Origin: Siphonodentalium dalli | Taxonomy: Eukaryota > Mollusca > Scaphopoda > Gadilida > Siphonodentaliidae | DNA: 64,000 bases | Assembly: GCA_032622095.1 (NCBI GenBank) | Contig: CP136066.1 | Coordinates: 150,860,224 to 150,924,223, forward strand | Direction: 5' to 3' | Part shown: one piece after another, positions 1-24,972 of the stretch | Position numbering within the stretch: position 1 is the first letter of the stretch | Layout of the letters: each line of letters starts with the position of its first letter | Position numbers and translations under genes: made by a program | The notes under the pieces: model-generated | Database searches by the model: none | The model's input: only the letters and a program-made list of their open reading frames with translations | Told to the model about the DNA's origin: nothing

Positions 1-221
1 TGTAGAACATAATAAGATTATACTTAACTTAATATAAGAGTTGATCCGCTTAAAATCATGTTATTGGTATCGTGCTACTTTGCAAAAAATAATAAATATT
101 GTTTAAGCCATGATTTAGAATAGTTACATAATATAGAATAATTCATCCTTGCGTTCAGGAATAGGATTTAATCATTCACTATCAAGGCTTTTAGTCTTTA
201 GAAGATGACTAAATTAATTAA

Positions 222-13530
<13,309 letters not shown>

Positions 13531-13560
13531 GTCATTTCTAATTGTTAAGTGTTCATCATC

Positions 13561-13566
13561 ATTAAA
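13561..13566 (+). terminator. Candidate polyadenylation signal of PSMC1 (ATTAAA)
   Basis: ATTAAA 31 bp after the stop codon, followed by a T-rich stretch at 13577-13605. This would give a very short 3' UTR; a more distal site cannot be excluded. Confidence 0.45.
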
Positions 13567-13974
13567 GTATAAAACTTATCTCTTCATTCTTTTATGTGAT
13601 CAATTTTGTGACACTTAGGTGACACTCCACAGTTTCGAATGATCAGTAGTAGTAGTACAGATCAGGAGGGGTAAATTTCTTAGAATATAGTACCAGTGTT
13701 TTCTGGCACTGTGGATTTAGCATGTGCATTGACAGAAGGTTAGTTATGAATTGTGGATTTTTAGAGGATGTCGGGAGTGTTGAAAAATATTATATCCGGT
13801 GACTAACTCCACCAGTATCTAGTAGCGACTTTCTTTGAAACAGTGGCTCCAGACAGTGGCATGACTTCCGGACAACACAGGTGGTTATGCTTGAAAATAA
13901 TCTTGTTTTTTTGTCAGGCGGGTGCGAATATTGCTTAATTTGGCCATTTTAAGTGAAAATTACATTTTTTATGT

Positions 13975-14375
13975 TTACCCATACCATAGTATGGTAAACA
14001 TAGTGTCGTTGCTCGGATTGACCACTCGTCGTTCGTCCGTCTGTCCGTCTGTCTGTCTGTCCGTAGACACTTTACGAGTAATGCGATAACTCAAACATTT
14101 TCTATCCGATCGAAACCAAATTTTGTATATGGGTTTCTCAGCCCAAAATACAGATCGAGTTCGAATTTGGGTTTGATCCGAGTTTTTGTTACAGAGTTAT
14201 GGCCCTTTTTGGTATGTGAGTTTCGAAACCCAAAATACAGATCGAGTCCGAATATGGGTTTGATCCGATTAATTTTAAAGGAGTTATAACCCTTTTTCGA
14301 AAAATAATAAAAAATTTAAAATTCAACTTTTTCACCCACTGACCAACGCGCGAAGCGCGTTCAGTGGGTGTACTA
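13975..14375. repeat. Dispersed repeat related to 12790-13270
   Basis: Starts at TACCCATACCATAGTATGG, has a (GTCCGTCT)n stretch, two units with CCCAAAATACAGATCGAG, and ends CGCGCGAAGCGCGTTCAGTG. Confidence 0.65.
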
Positions 14376-15043
14376 TAATCGTAGGACTTATGCGTTTCTG
14401 CTGAATTGAACTAGTGCCTATGCATTTCTGCTGGGCTGCACTGACGTTTGATCGCAAAATAAAATTATAACCATTATCAAAGCACACGTTTGGATAACAC
14501 CGCCATAAACAGTGACATATTATGATGTTGAGCTCGTATCGTCAATAAAATTAGAGTTATGACTTATAAAACTAAGAATTACTGCTAAAGTATTTCTACC
14601 AATTAGGTCACTAGATTCGTGTTGAGCTGGAACTTGAGAAATTTTAATTTCAACCAATTGAAATGCCGTTGAAAACTGAAGGGTTAAGCGATTATCGCAA
14701 TAGAATATTGGAACACGTGTGCGTAACGTAACTATCACAAGTATAACGTACTCTGATAAGTTATCGCCAAATTCGTGCTTCAAACAGTTTAAACATGTCA
14801 TCTTCGGCTTTTTTTTTTTTATTTTTATGAAAATGAATAATAAATGGTGTGATAAATATGTATAATATGTATATAACGACAAATAGAGTAAAATTAGACA
14901 TTTCCCCTTGAAACTTAGGATTGGAAAGCCAGGTACAAAAATTGGTGAAATATGAGTACGAACGTCAAAGTGTTCCCTGTGTATCGTGATAATTGCCAAC
15001 CATGCGAAGCGAAGCCTCCATTGGCGATTATTTTACGCTGGAT
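14376..15043. other. Intergenic; one long unassigned open frame on minus strand
   Basis: The minus-strand frame 14520-14999 encodes 159 residues with a run of lysines (KIKKKKPK) and hydrophobic stretches. I do not recognise it. Its composition follows the AT-rich DNA and no splice or start context supports it, so it is not called as a gene. Confidence 0.4.
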
Positions 15044-15592
15044 TTTTATCATCGAAACAAATCAATTTCTTCCATCTAAAAGATAATTACGTGCTTAACC
15101 CTGCCGTTTTCGGAATATATAGGTATTCCACGCAGAAACACCGAGTCTCAGCTTAAATTTTTGAAAAATAACAGTTTTATCGACATAAATAGATTTGAAT
15201 GGGACAATTCCATGTTAAAATTTATCATCGAAAAAAATTCAATTTCTTCCATCTAAAACATAATTACGCGCTGGACTCTGTCATTTTAGGAACATATATG
15301 TATCCCACGTACATGCACCAAGTCTCAGCCTAAAATTTTGAAAAAAAGACAGTTTTATCGACATAAATCGATTCTAATGGTAAATTCCATGTTATTATAT
15401 ATATAATATTAAATTTTATCATTGAAAAAAATTCATTTCTTCCATCTAAAACATAATTACGTGCTGTACTCTGTCATTTTAGGAATATGTAGGTATCCCA
15501 CCCACACACTCCAAGTCTCAGCTTAAAATTTTGAAAAATGACAGTTTTATTGACATAAATCGATTTTAATGGCAAATGCAGTGTTAAATAAA
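15044..15592. repeat. Tandem satellite, three units of about 185 bp
   Basis: Each unit has TCAATTTCTTCCATCTAAAA, ATAATTACG, AAGTCTCAGC (or a close variant), TTTTGAAAAA and CAGTTTTATCGACATAAAT in order. Units begin near 15044, 15224 and 15412. Confidence 0.85.
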
Positions 15593-16384
15593 TTTTAGGG
15601 CCCTGCGAATGTTTTCTGAGCTGTTCTATATTGGTCACTAGAGTCCATATTTGACCGGTTACACCTGATAATTATCCGACAGTACAGTCGCGTTACTTTA
15701 TAGGTCAACATTGGTCATTATCACCCGACAAATTTATTTCGGTCTATCGTATAAACCCCTATTTTCTCCCGCGTAGCCTGAATAAATGTCAACATTGGTC
15801 TTTATCGCTCCACTTTAGTACAGTCGCGATGCAACATCGCTCCACTAATTTATGTCAGTTCATCGGTACAAACCACTTTTTCTCCGAGTCCATATAACCA
15901 ACCCAACATCTTATAGAAGTCCATAAATGACTATTCTGGCACTATATAGAGATGACTAAGATTCTGACACCCCCCTATTTTAAAGCCTTGTTGCAACAGT
16001 AGAGTTGATCTCTGAGTTCAGATGCATAATGTGTCAACATTGGTCGTTATTGCTCTACAAATTTATATCGGTTCAACCCTTAGTTCCCTGTATCGCCCAC
16101 CCCTCCCTCAATTTATTTTTTCAGTTGTATTATAGTCTCGTTACATACACATTTTATCTTTTGTAACTTTTGCTTCAACGCGTTGAGTTCCGCTGCAGAC
16201 AATATAAAACTGACGACATTTTGAAATGTAAGCAGGCTTCAAACTCATCTTATCCAAGAAAAACTCTGGTTACATAAGAAATTTGTGTATAAGGTGTATG
16301 CGCATTTGTCGCGTTAAAAACAAGGTCCCAAGTCAAGGTCCAAATCCCCAACACACTCATGTGAGGTTTAACTCCATCCTCATA
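15593..16384. other. Intergenic, low-level repetitive
   Basis: Scattered imperfect repeats of TCAACATTGGTC with CGCTCCAC or GCTCTACA (15700, 15790, 16030) suggest a decayed tandem repeat of roughly 90-300 bp spacing. No gene. Confidence 0.45.
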
Positions 16385-16513
16385 CAGTAATGTCCAAAGT
16401 AATTGACCACTTAACCACAGCATAATTATTGGTAATTTGTCAGGATTTTAAATGCTGAAAAAATACCCATAATTCTGCTGTGGTTAAGTGGTCAATTACT
16501 TTGGGCATTACTG
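16385..16513. mobile_element. Tc1/mariner-type palindromic MITE, copy 1
   Basis: 129 bp flanked by TA (16383-16384, 16514-16515). Inverted arms of about 45 bp begin CAGTAATGTCCAAAGTAATT and continue GACCACTTAACCACAGC. CAGT ends plus TA target duplication fit Tc1/mariner. Confidence 0.85.
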
Positions 16514-16559
16514 TAACCAATATAAGGATTTGAGCTGTAATGATAACTCAATCCTCATA

Positions 16560-16688
16560 CAGTAATGTACAAAGTAATTGACCACTTAACCACAGCATAA
16601 TAATGGGTAATTTGTCAGGATTTTAAATGCTGAAAAAATACCCATAATTCTGCTGTGGTTAAGTGGTCAATTACTTTGGGCATTACTG
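16560..16688. mobile_element. Tc1/mariner-type palindromic MITE, copy 2
   Basis: Nearly identical to the copy 175 bp upstream, with TA at 16558-16559 and 16689-16690. The flanks (CAATATAAGGAT before, ACCAATATAAGGATGTGAGG after) are shared too, so the pair arose by tandem duplication rather than two insertions. A decayed arm of the same family is near 56380-56412. Confidence 0.85.
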
Positions 16689-17054
16689 TAACCAATATAA
16701 GGATGTGAGGTTTAATGAGAACTCCATCCACATAACTAATAAATATGTGTGAAAATTAAACCAAAAAAAATAAATTCCATGATGGCGTCCAATATGGACT
16801 GCCTAATTCTGCTCCAAAACATGTATATTGAATATATGGTTGTTTATTGGGGAAAACCGATTATTTCAATAATATTTTCATTAACTGGGATCCAAAACCC
16901 GACTTACGGGAGCGCGCTTCATGCGCGACTGTATCTTAAGCATATGTGCATATTTAATGAGCCAACAATTGGAATCCCAATAGAGAAGATTGGCACGTCG
17001 CCCTTGCGCATAGACATCATTGATGATCTCTATGGGAATCAAAATTGACATTTA

Positions 17055-17324
17055 ATAGACAATTTCGATTAACCGCAATAACTTAAGGAATCTCTAATTG
17101 CGCTTAAGCCCAATGAGAATGCAATAAGACATTCCTTATTATGCTTAACCGCAATTACTTCCCATTCCACTTAAACACAATTAATATATCTCTCATTAGA
17201 TCACCCTTCTGCAAATAGTAGAATAATCCTATATTTGTTCCACCCATTGTGCCATGGAGAATGGAGATGGACTACACCATCTGTATTATAAGGAGTTTAT
17301 GTACTATATATAATATATTATTCT
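17055..17324. repeat. Short palindrome-rich repeats (GCTTAAGC type), left part
   Basis: TAACCGCAATAACTTAAGG and GCGCTTAAGCCCAATGAG variants recur several times at 17070-17190 and again at 17755-17880. The TTAA element 17325-17713 splits the tract. Confidence 0.55.
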
Positions 17325-17713
17325 TTAACCCTTTACCCAACAGAAGGGCCCTGTGCCAATGCATTCTCTTATATATGCGAGTCGACCATAGGTCGCCTCG
17401 CATATATAAGAGAATGCATTGGCTTAACACATTAAAAATTATAAAATTGTTAAAGAATGTAAGAAAAAAAGGTAAACAGTATTAAAAAAAAGATTTTTTA
17501 GGCCAATGCATTCTCTTATATATGCGAGGCGACCTATGGTCGACTCGCATATATAAGAGAATGCATTGGCACACGGCATAACTGTAACTATCACAATGTG
17601 GTCAAGGAGCCGGTTCCAATGATATCCATATTTGTCTGGTTCTATTGAGACAGACCGAAGATATTTTAGGCTGTTGAAGCTTTTTTTGGCCGGTTTGTTG
17701 GGTAAAGGGTTAA
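17325..17713. mobile_element. TTAA-flanked palindromic MITE ('CCCTTTACCC' type)
   Basis: TTAA at 17325-17328 and 17710-17713. Perfect 14-bp terminal repeats CCCTTTACCCAACA/TGTTGGGTAAAGGG. Inside are two hairpins around GCATTCTCTTATATATGCG and GTCGACCATAGGTCGCC. The same core motif GCATTCTCTTATATATGCG occurs in the other TTAA MITEs, but the terminal repeats differ. TTAA target with CCC ends is typical of piggyBac. Confidence 0.88.
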
Positions 17714-17885
17714 TAAGAGATTCATTATTAGGCTTTATCAGCGAAATTTGAATATTCTTCATTGCGCTTAAGCGCAATTAAATATTCCCTTATTGCGCTT
17801 AAGCACAATAGAGATTCCCTTATTGAGCTTATAAGCGCAATAAGGAATATCCCTTATTGTGCTTAAGCACAATTAGCTCTTCTTG
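17714..17885. repeat. GCTTAAGC palindrome tract, right part
   Basis: Four or five units of the type TTCCCTTATTGCGCTTAAGC with GCTTAAGCGCAAT palindromes, about 25-35 bp apart. Confidence 0.65.
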
Positions 17886-17936
17886 CTCTTAATTAAAAAA
17901 AAAGAAGTTATAATTGTATTGTAACTATTGGTTTGT

Positions 17937-18425
17937 CCTTTAAAGGTACTCGATCCGAAAAGAGGGTCCCCATCTCAACAGATTCCAACAACAACAATCC
18001 GATCAGAGGGTCCTATATTACTATTTCGTTGGCTTTGGGGGTAAAAAATATTTGATTCGAGTCGAGGAAACCATCAAACAAAGCTCAGAGTTATTAGATA
18101 TTGATTTTTGAAATTTGTTAATTGCTCGAGATGAGTACTAATAACTGCCGTCAATTTGGTAACCTGCTCGAGATTTTACGCCAAAACTCTATTCAAACAG
18201 ACAAGGATGGATAACTCTATAATCAGGGTACGCATTTTGAATGTCTTCTGGGCCAGAAAGAATTCCCGATAATGAAAAATAATAGATTTCTAAAATCGAT
18301 ATCTAACAAATCTGAGCTTTGATGGGTGACTTCCTCGACTTGAATCAAATATTTTTGACCCCCGAAGCCATTGAAATAGTATTTGAGATGAGTTTTATCG
18401 GATTGAGTACCTTTAATATTTCCAT
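17937..18425. repeat. Inverted pair of a dispersed repeat
   Basis: The + copy at 17940-18200 (CGATCAGAGGGTCCTATATT, AATATTTGATTCGAGTCGAG) and the inverted copy at about 18225-18425 (TCAAATATTTTTGACCCCCG). The same unit is at 508-660 and, decayed, at 33655-33735. The frame 18223-18438 (-) lies in it. Confidence 0.7.
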
Positions 18426-18691
18426 ACATCATGCCCACATATATTATAGAAGAATAGTACTATTATTATGCTCGTAGTAGTTAATACCACCTTACCGTCA
18501 ATATTCTAGCATGGTTAATTTCAAAATCACAACGTTAATTGTTATTACTATTTGTGTGTACTGTATATGTACATCAGTCACCAATTGAGAAACTTAAGCA
18601 CAGTCTGGTTGAATATCTACCATATATGGTGGATTATTCTCACATCCAAGCTGTTGGTGTCATTCGTGTTATTTTGCATGCGAAGTGGTAG

Positions 18692-18713
18692 ACCCCCCCC
18701 CCCCCCCCCCCCC
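18692..18713. repeat. Poly(C) tract
   Basis: About 22 consecutive C residues. Similar tracts are near 19350, 43260, 46998, 48100 and 50751, and a poly(G) tract is at 42516. Confidence 0.9.
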
Positions 18714-18824
18714 AATAGCTTATCAATACCACTCATAGTTGGGGAGCCCGCATATGTTCTATTTACACTTTTGACCCCCTAAAGTTGGTACCAATAATGG
18801 AACATTCCGAAAAACCGATTTCTT

Positions 18825-19215
18825 AAGTTGCGCATTCCTGGGGTTTAGGGGCCGCTGAACCCCAAAAAGTGCAAAAAATCACTTCTATTTACACTTCCGC
18901 GTACATCGATTAATTTTGGTTTAATGATACTCCTACGTGTACTGATTAAGAAAACACAACTTAAGAAAGGGATTTTCCTGGGGTTTTCAGATAAGAAAGG
19001 GGGTCCCATGCTGAACCCCAAAACGTGATATTTCACTTTTTTTTACACTTTCGCGTACATCCATAATTTTTGGTCTCAAAGTACTTTGATATATACTAAT
19101 TATAAAAACACAACTTAAGAAGCAACTTTTCCTGGGGTTTTAAGATAAGAAGGGGGTCATCGGGTCACCCCTCAAAACGTAAAAAATCACTTTTATTTAT
19201 ATGATTGCATTCGTC
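18825..19215. repeat. Satellite, about 2.5-3 units of about 150 bp
   Basis: Each unit has CTTAAG, TTCCTGGGGTTTT, AACCCCAAAA(A/C)GTG, ATCACTT, TTACACTT(C/T)CGCGTACAT and a 20-bp AT spacer. Frames here (18845-19036) are not genes. Confidence 0.8.
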
Positions 19216-19494
19216 CAACGTGTGTGCATGTGCGTACACCCATGGAACGTTGCACTATTACAACCAATACATCCCTAAATCGATACGATCAACTTAAGAA
19301 ATATATATTCATGTCGTTTTCTGATAAGAACGAGACTTGTTACCCTCAACCCCCCCCCCCCCCCCCCCCATAACCGGATCCATTTTCTAGAACTATACGT
19401 GAGCCAGTTTTATGAATATTATAGCGGGAAAATCTAGTAAAATGTATACAAATGTATATATTGTCGTGAAGCTAAGACATAATGACACTTTTTT

Positions 19495-20575
19495 GGGCCA
19501 AAATTGAAACTCACCATCAAAGATGGCCGCCAAAATGGCCGCCGGAAGTTGAAAATATGACATTTTTTCACAAATATCTTCTAGATCAATTCATTCTGTT
19601 TGGAACTGGTTGAGTAATGCAACTTTATTTTGTGTTTTTTATATTAACTGATCATTGGAGCAATTAAATATGCAATTATTGGGGTCCTAACCCCTTCCGA
19701 TCCCTCAAAAATTCGATTGTACAGAATGCGGTATAAAATTTCACAAAAAATCACAATTGGGATTATAGTCATATTTCAACAAGAAATGAACAGAACTTTG
19801 TAATGTAAGTGAGGCATATCATTACCTATGAATATTCCAAATCACTGGAACCAAAATTCTTACTTTGGCTCAAAATGGCTGCCAATATGGCCGCCAAAAT
19901 ATGGAAAATGGTAAATATTACACCAACGTGTCCTGCAATTGCTTACAAGTTGTGTTGATGTATACAATTGGCTATTCTGCATTCTATACATTGAATACTA
20001 ACATGTCTGATGCACCATGGTTAATTGTTACTATTTTCACCACTGACATCGTCAAAAATATTGGACTTTTCTCTCACAAACTTGACATAAATATTGGCAA
20101 AAATTCAGTTTTCAGGTTTGGACCATTTTTTCAGGTAAAATATAACTATCTTTGAATTGAAAGGTGTTTATTGTTTTGGTCTATCTTAAATGTGTCACAC
20201 TACGGTGTTTACAGACCAAATTTCTCAAGATGGCTTCCAAAATGGCAACCAAATTTGTAAAATGCTATCCGAACATTCTCTACATTATCCGAAAAGGTAG
20301 CAAATTGTGACTCACTTGGTTATTATACGTGTTAGTTAATTAACTGACAACTACATGTTCTATTCCCAGTTGTGCCAGTTCCGTATGGGGCATGACAAAT
20401 TCATTTTAAAGTATGTAATTTTGCCGAGAACCTCTTTTGTGATTTTGGCCATATTTATTGAAAGGAAATGGGCAGAACTTTGAGACAGAACTGAGATGGA
20501 CCATAATCTTTGGCTATTCTGGTCCATTATGATAAAAAAAAACATGTCATCAGGATACAGTGTGGATGCCAAGAT
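19495..20575. repeat. Degenerate tandem repeat, period about 360 bp, with AAGATGGCCGCC-like sites
   Basis: Three units start near 19493, 19860 and 20215, each with a pair of ATGGC(C/T)GCCAA or ATGGCTTCCAAAATGGC motifs. At least two units (near 19775-19815 and 20458-20492) also carry GAAATGAACAGAACTTTG or GGAAATGGGCAGAACTTTG. Monomers are strongly diverged. Confidence 0.55.
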
Positions 20576-20582
20576 CGTAGCC

Positions 20583-22254
20583 AGGGAGTTACTCTGTGAT
20601 CATATGTGAGGTGAATAGGTATACAGGGAGTTATTGTATGTCATGACTGGTGTGAGTAGGTATACAATGAGTGACTATATGGTTATGAGTGGTTTGTTCC
20701 TGGTAAGATGCATCTAGGTATACAGGGGGAGGTCATGGTCAGGTGTGGGGTGAATCGGTATGCATGTAGTGACTGCATGGTGTATGCTTGTGTATATCCA
20801 GTACGGGTGCACCCGGTGTGCCTGTATGGTCATTGGGGTGTGGTGTATGGATATAGCTACATGGCCATCTATGTGTTGACTATGTATATATGGAGTGATT
20901 GTAAGGTCATGGTGGGATGTACATGTGCTGTCCGTATGATCATGGATGGGGTGTGTAGATAAATAGGTAGTGATTTTATGGTTACGGGTAATGTGTATAG
21001 GTATACATGGAATGACTGTACGGTCATGATAGAATATGAATACCTGGAGTAAGCTGGGTGGACATTATCGAGCGTGTGGGTACATAGGGAGTGTCCTTGT
21101 GGTAACGGTGGGATGTATATTTATATATCTCGTGGATGTATTATCATTGGTGGGTGTATAGGGCTTAGCTGTATTATCATGGATGGCGTGTATGATTATA
21201 CAGTGAATTGCTGAATTGTCATGTGTGAGGTGTATATGCAAGTATGGATTGTTTGAGTGGTCGTATGTGCGGGTTTTTTTATATATCTGGAAGGGCTGAA
21301 TGGCCATTAGTGAGCTTTACATGTATACGTGGAGTAAATCTATGGTCTAGGGTGGGCTGCATATGTATATCGAGTGGTTATATGACTATGTGTGTCGAAT
21401 AGGTATACAGGTAGTGACTGTATGGTTAATGGTGATATGAGTATATGTAGGTATACAAGTAGTGACTGTATGATCATAAATGTAATGAACATCTATACAG
21501 GGGGTGACAGGCGTATGGGTATACATGTACCTGGTGTTCCTGTTTGGTGACCCGTGTCGGTATCGTCATGTGTAGGTTATACCAGTACACACACGTGTTG
21601 CTTTGTTGTCATGGTCGAGGGATATGTGTATATAGCGAGTGGCTATATGGCCATGGATGAGGTGCATATGCACACATGGGGTGACTATACTGACATGGCT
21701 GGGTGTATTGGTATATCTTGAGTGGCTATTCGGCTATGGTGTGATAACTAGGGATACAGGGATTGACATGGCCAATGTTAAGGTGAATATGTATACAAGG
21801 ATTGACCATGATCGTGTATGAATGTTTTGAATAGGTACACACGGGGTGACCATATGGCCATAGGTCAGGTGAAGGAGTATACCAGGTAACATGGGTGAGG
21901 GTATGTGTATGAAGCGAGTGGTTATATGGCCATTGGTGATGTGCATATGTATACCGGAGTGACTTTATGGTCATTGTTGTGGTGTTGATGTATATATTGA
22001 TTGACTATTTGATCATGCGTTTGGAGAATAGGTATACAGGGGATGACCTTATGGCCAATGGTGAGATGAATGGGTATACAAGGAGTGACTATATGGTTAT
22101 GGGTCATGTTTATGAGTATACCCGGTGTGCCTGCATTGTGACGCGTGGCTGTATGGTCATCCGTGGTCATGGGTCAGGTGTACATGTATACAGTGGGTCA
22201 CTATATTGTTATGTCTGTGGTGTTTATGTATATATGTAATGGCTGTGTGATAAT
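20583..22254 (+). repeat. Degenerate minisatellite, long arm (period about 40-45 bp)
   Basis: Dozens of variants of a unit reading roughly GGTATACAGG-GAGTGACT-GTATGGTCATGG-GTGAGGTGTAT. Spacing between GGTATACA motifs is mostly 40-60 bp. All open frames in 20708-22333 are by-products of the repeat. The same unit runs in the opposite direction after 22340. Confidence 0.85.
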
Positions 22255-22339
22255 GGGTGGCTATCGCTTTCCACGATATGACATGACCCCTCTATTGGTT
22301 AACATATTCTTGAGTTATTGTGGAAAGCGATAGCCACCC
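22255..22339. repeat. Central hairpin of the inverted minisatellite
   Basis: Perfect 20-bp arms at 22255-22274 (GGGTGGCTATCGCTTTCCAC) and 22320-22339, spacer 45 nt. It marks the point where the minisatellite changes direction. Confidence 0.9.
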
Positions 22340-22885
22340 AAGGTACACATGTACAACCCACCCATTACCCCAGTCACTCCATATGCACATAAACACCACA
22401 CAAATTACAACATAGTTACCCACTTTATATACGTACATGTACTAGTACACCTGATCATACAGCCATACTTGGTTATACCCGTACATACCACAAATGACGA
22501 TACAGCCACGAGTCACCATGCATGAACACCAGGTATACACCTACACCCGACACATGACCATATAGTCACTCTATTAATAGTTCTAGAGAGCTCGTACGGC
22601 TAGTATGCAAAAGGTGTTTTGTCGTCATTTATTCAGTGGAGGGAAGACGTATATATATTCACTACATTCACGATCATACAGTCACTCATTGTATACATAT
22701 TCACCTCACCATGGACCATACAGCCACTACTACATGTATACCTATTCGCCATACCCATGACCATAGAGTCGATCCAGGTATACATATGCACATCACCAAT
22801 GGTGAGCCCTTCCAGATATACCAATATCCGCACATACGACCACTCATAAGTTCCATACTTGCCATACTCATACACGCCATCCATG
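22340..22885 (-). repeat. Degenerate minisatellite, short inverted arm
   Basis: Reverse-complement units such as ACATGACCATATAGTCACTC and GGTATACACCTACACC, with the same roughly 43-bp period as 20583-22254. The arms are not exact complements, so they diverged or have shuffled units since inversion. Confidence 0.85.
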
Positions 22886-24972
22886 ATAATAAATGAAGAT
22901 TTTATTGCAATAGTTTCATGTAATATAATGATATCAATAAATTACCATGTGATCATCCAACATCCAGAGTATATGAGAGGACATTTTATAGATGTTGTCA
23001 TTCCAAGTGAAATCTGTTATGAAATGAGTGATGACATATTATACAGAGCTCTGGTGGTCAAGATAAACAACACTGGTGGCTGGCTGTTTGTTTATTCTAA
23101 CTGTCAAATTGATTAATGGCAGCATAAGACTGGTGTTTATCCTATTCTTGACATTTCATTACAGGGTTAGATAAGAGCCCCCACTCACCTACATAAGACT
23201 AAATTCCATTAATTTGCTTCAAAAATAATTAACCCTTTCCAAGGTTTCCATAGACACATGCTATAATGTACATGGACTCTTCCTCATATCTCTTAATATA
23301 TGTTGGGTATCTTTGCACACTATTCACTTATATCAATTTTGGTTTTGACTGATTAATTGATTTTTGAAAAATATATTAACCCTTCAGACATGTGCTTTCA
23401 ATTTGAAATTAAAATAACAGCTGATGGCCAATATGATTTATCTATGCAATGGGAATCAGGCAGATAAATATACATGACTATTGTAAGTGATGACTTGTTT
23501 TGAAAATCAATATGGTAGATGTTAGTGTTTCCAGGAACCTTATTTTCCCATTTGTAATTAAAGCACCATTTAAATATGAGATGGAATCCCCTCATGTATG
23601 TCATTCTAAGCAGTCTGGCTTGTCAACAAATTGTAATTTCTCTTTAGAAGTGAATACATTTTGAATGAATATCTGGCATGTCAAAAGTGGCAAAGATAGG
23701 GATTTATCACTTTTGCTTCCAATGAATTAACTTAAACTCCTAAACATGTCCTCCGAAATCACTAAACCATTGGATCTCACAGTGAGAGGTCCTTGTGTGA
23801 ATAGGGACAGAGTTATGAGATTTAAAACTACTCCTCCCCCAACCCAAATACTTTAACCCTTCCTTAAGACAAATTATTTGAGCTTTTGATTTCAAGTTGG
23901 GTACTGATATATGGATTAATTCCTGTGATCATATCTTTGACAAGTTATCAGTTATGACTAGTCGCTATCGCCAAGGTATGGGTTAAACATCTGCCGATCG
24001 TGATCGGCCTCTCGTTCTGGTATAAAATAAATGGGCAGAACTCTTGCTAACCCCATTTAAATTATAGTTACTGCATCAAAATCGTAAAGCCTAGTATATG
24101 CCCAACCCAGACATATACACATTGTGTATGTGTTGTGGGTTCCCATTTTAGTTATTTTTAATGAACTGATGCCCCACTTATTTCTGGATCCGTCCTTGCA
24201 CACTGGAGTGTTACCTCAGCATTGTCTGGTAATTCATTCAAGAATTTGGGGCGGGTGGGTTACCAGAAAAACGCGTCCATCAGGTATTGGCCTTAAGGGA
24301 CAGGGAAATGGGGTGGGCCATTTTGTCAGGAAGGAACCAAAGAGAATCGATAAAGCTCTCAATATTGCCGCTCTCAAATATGAGGCATTCCAGGGCAGCC
24401 AAAAAGGCGACCAAACTCCATGCAGGGTTTACCTCCCTTGATGACTCGGTGAGACCGCTGCTACCGGCAACATTTTACCCACATTTTGTGGACTTCCGCG
24501 ATATTAAGATATATACTAAGCGAGCAGAGCAACATGCTGCCCTTGTTAAACACACAAAATATAGAATTTGTGTAATTTCGTACCTTTAGTTTGGAAAGTC
24601 CCAATAGAAGCAAAGAACTATATTGCGAAATGGTGTGATTCTCCAAGTATTTTATCAACACAAAAGTATAAACGCACATGGATGACAATGTCAACAACAC
24701 GCGTGGCAAGTCAAACACAAGAGTGCTGCAATTTTGTTGAGTAGCTTGTGAAAATAGTCAACAAAACTACCGCTCTGATCGTCCATTAAGTTTTTTGTGT
24801 GGGAAATTTAACTTTCGGGCGATCGTTTACCGCCATTTTGCTGGAAAACCCCCGCACTAAATTTAGAAACCACAGACTAGTACCCAGTTGGTGACAGTCA
24901 CCAAGGAATTATGACTGGTGTGCTCGGGTAGATATTGAAAGGCGACATCACTTATCTATTCAGTCAATTAGG
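22886..24972. other. Intergenic, no gene recognised
   Basis: Two frames in 24124-24589 (105 and 100 residues) have unusually GC-rich coding-like sequence for the area (24230-24440), but I do not recognise either and see no splice context. The rest is AT-rich and unstructured. Confidence 0.4.

Noticed and set aside
14520-14999. 159-residue open frame on the minus strand
   Set aside because: Longest unassigned frame in the intergenic region, but the protein is low-complexity AT-driven, matches no family I know and has no splice or start support.
20583-22885. CRISPR-like regular repeats
   Set aside because: The units are degenerate with no conserved repeat/unique spacer alternation, and the genome is eukaryotic.
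20708-22896. Many His/Thr-rich or Tyr/Met-rich frames on both strands
   Set aside because: All are translations of the minisatellite unit.
24124-24589. Two overlapping 100-residue frames with locally higher GC
   Set aside because: No recognisable motif, frames overlap each other, and no conserved splice context. Possibly an old repeat or decayed exon, but it cannot be supported.
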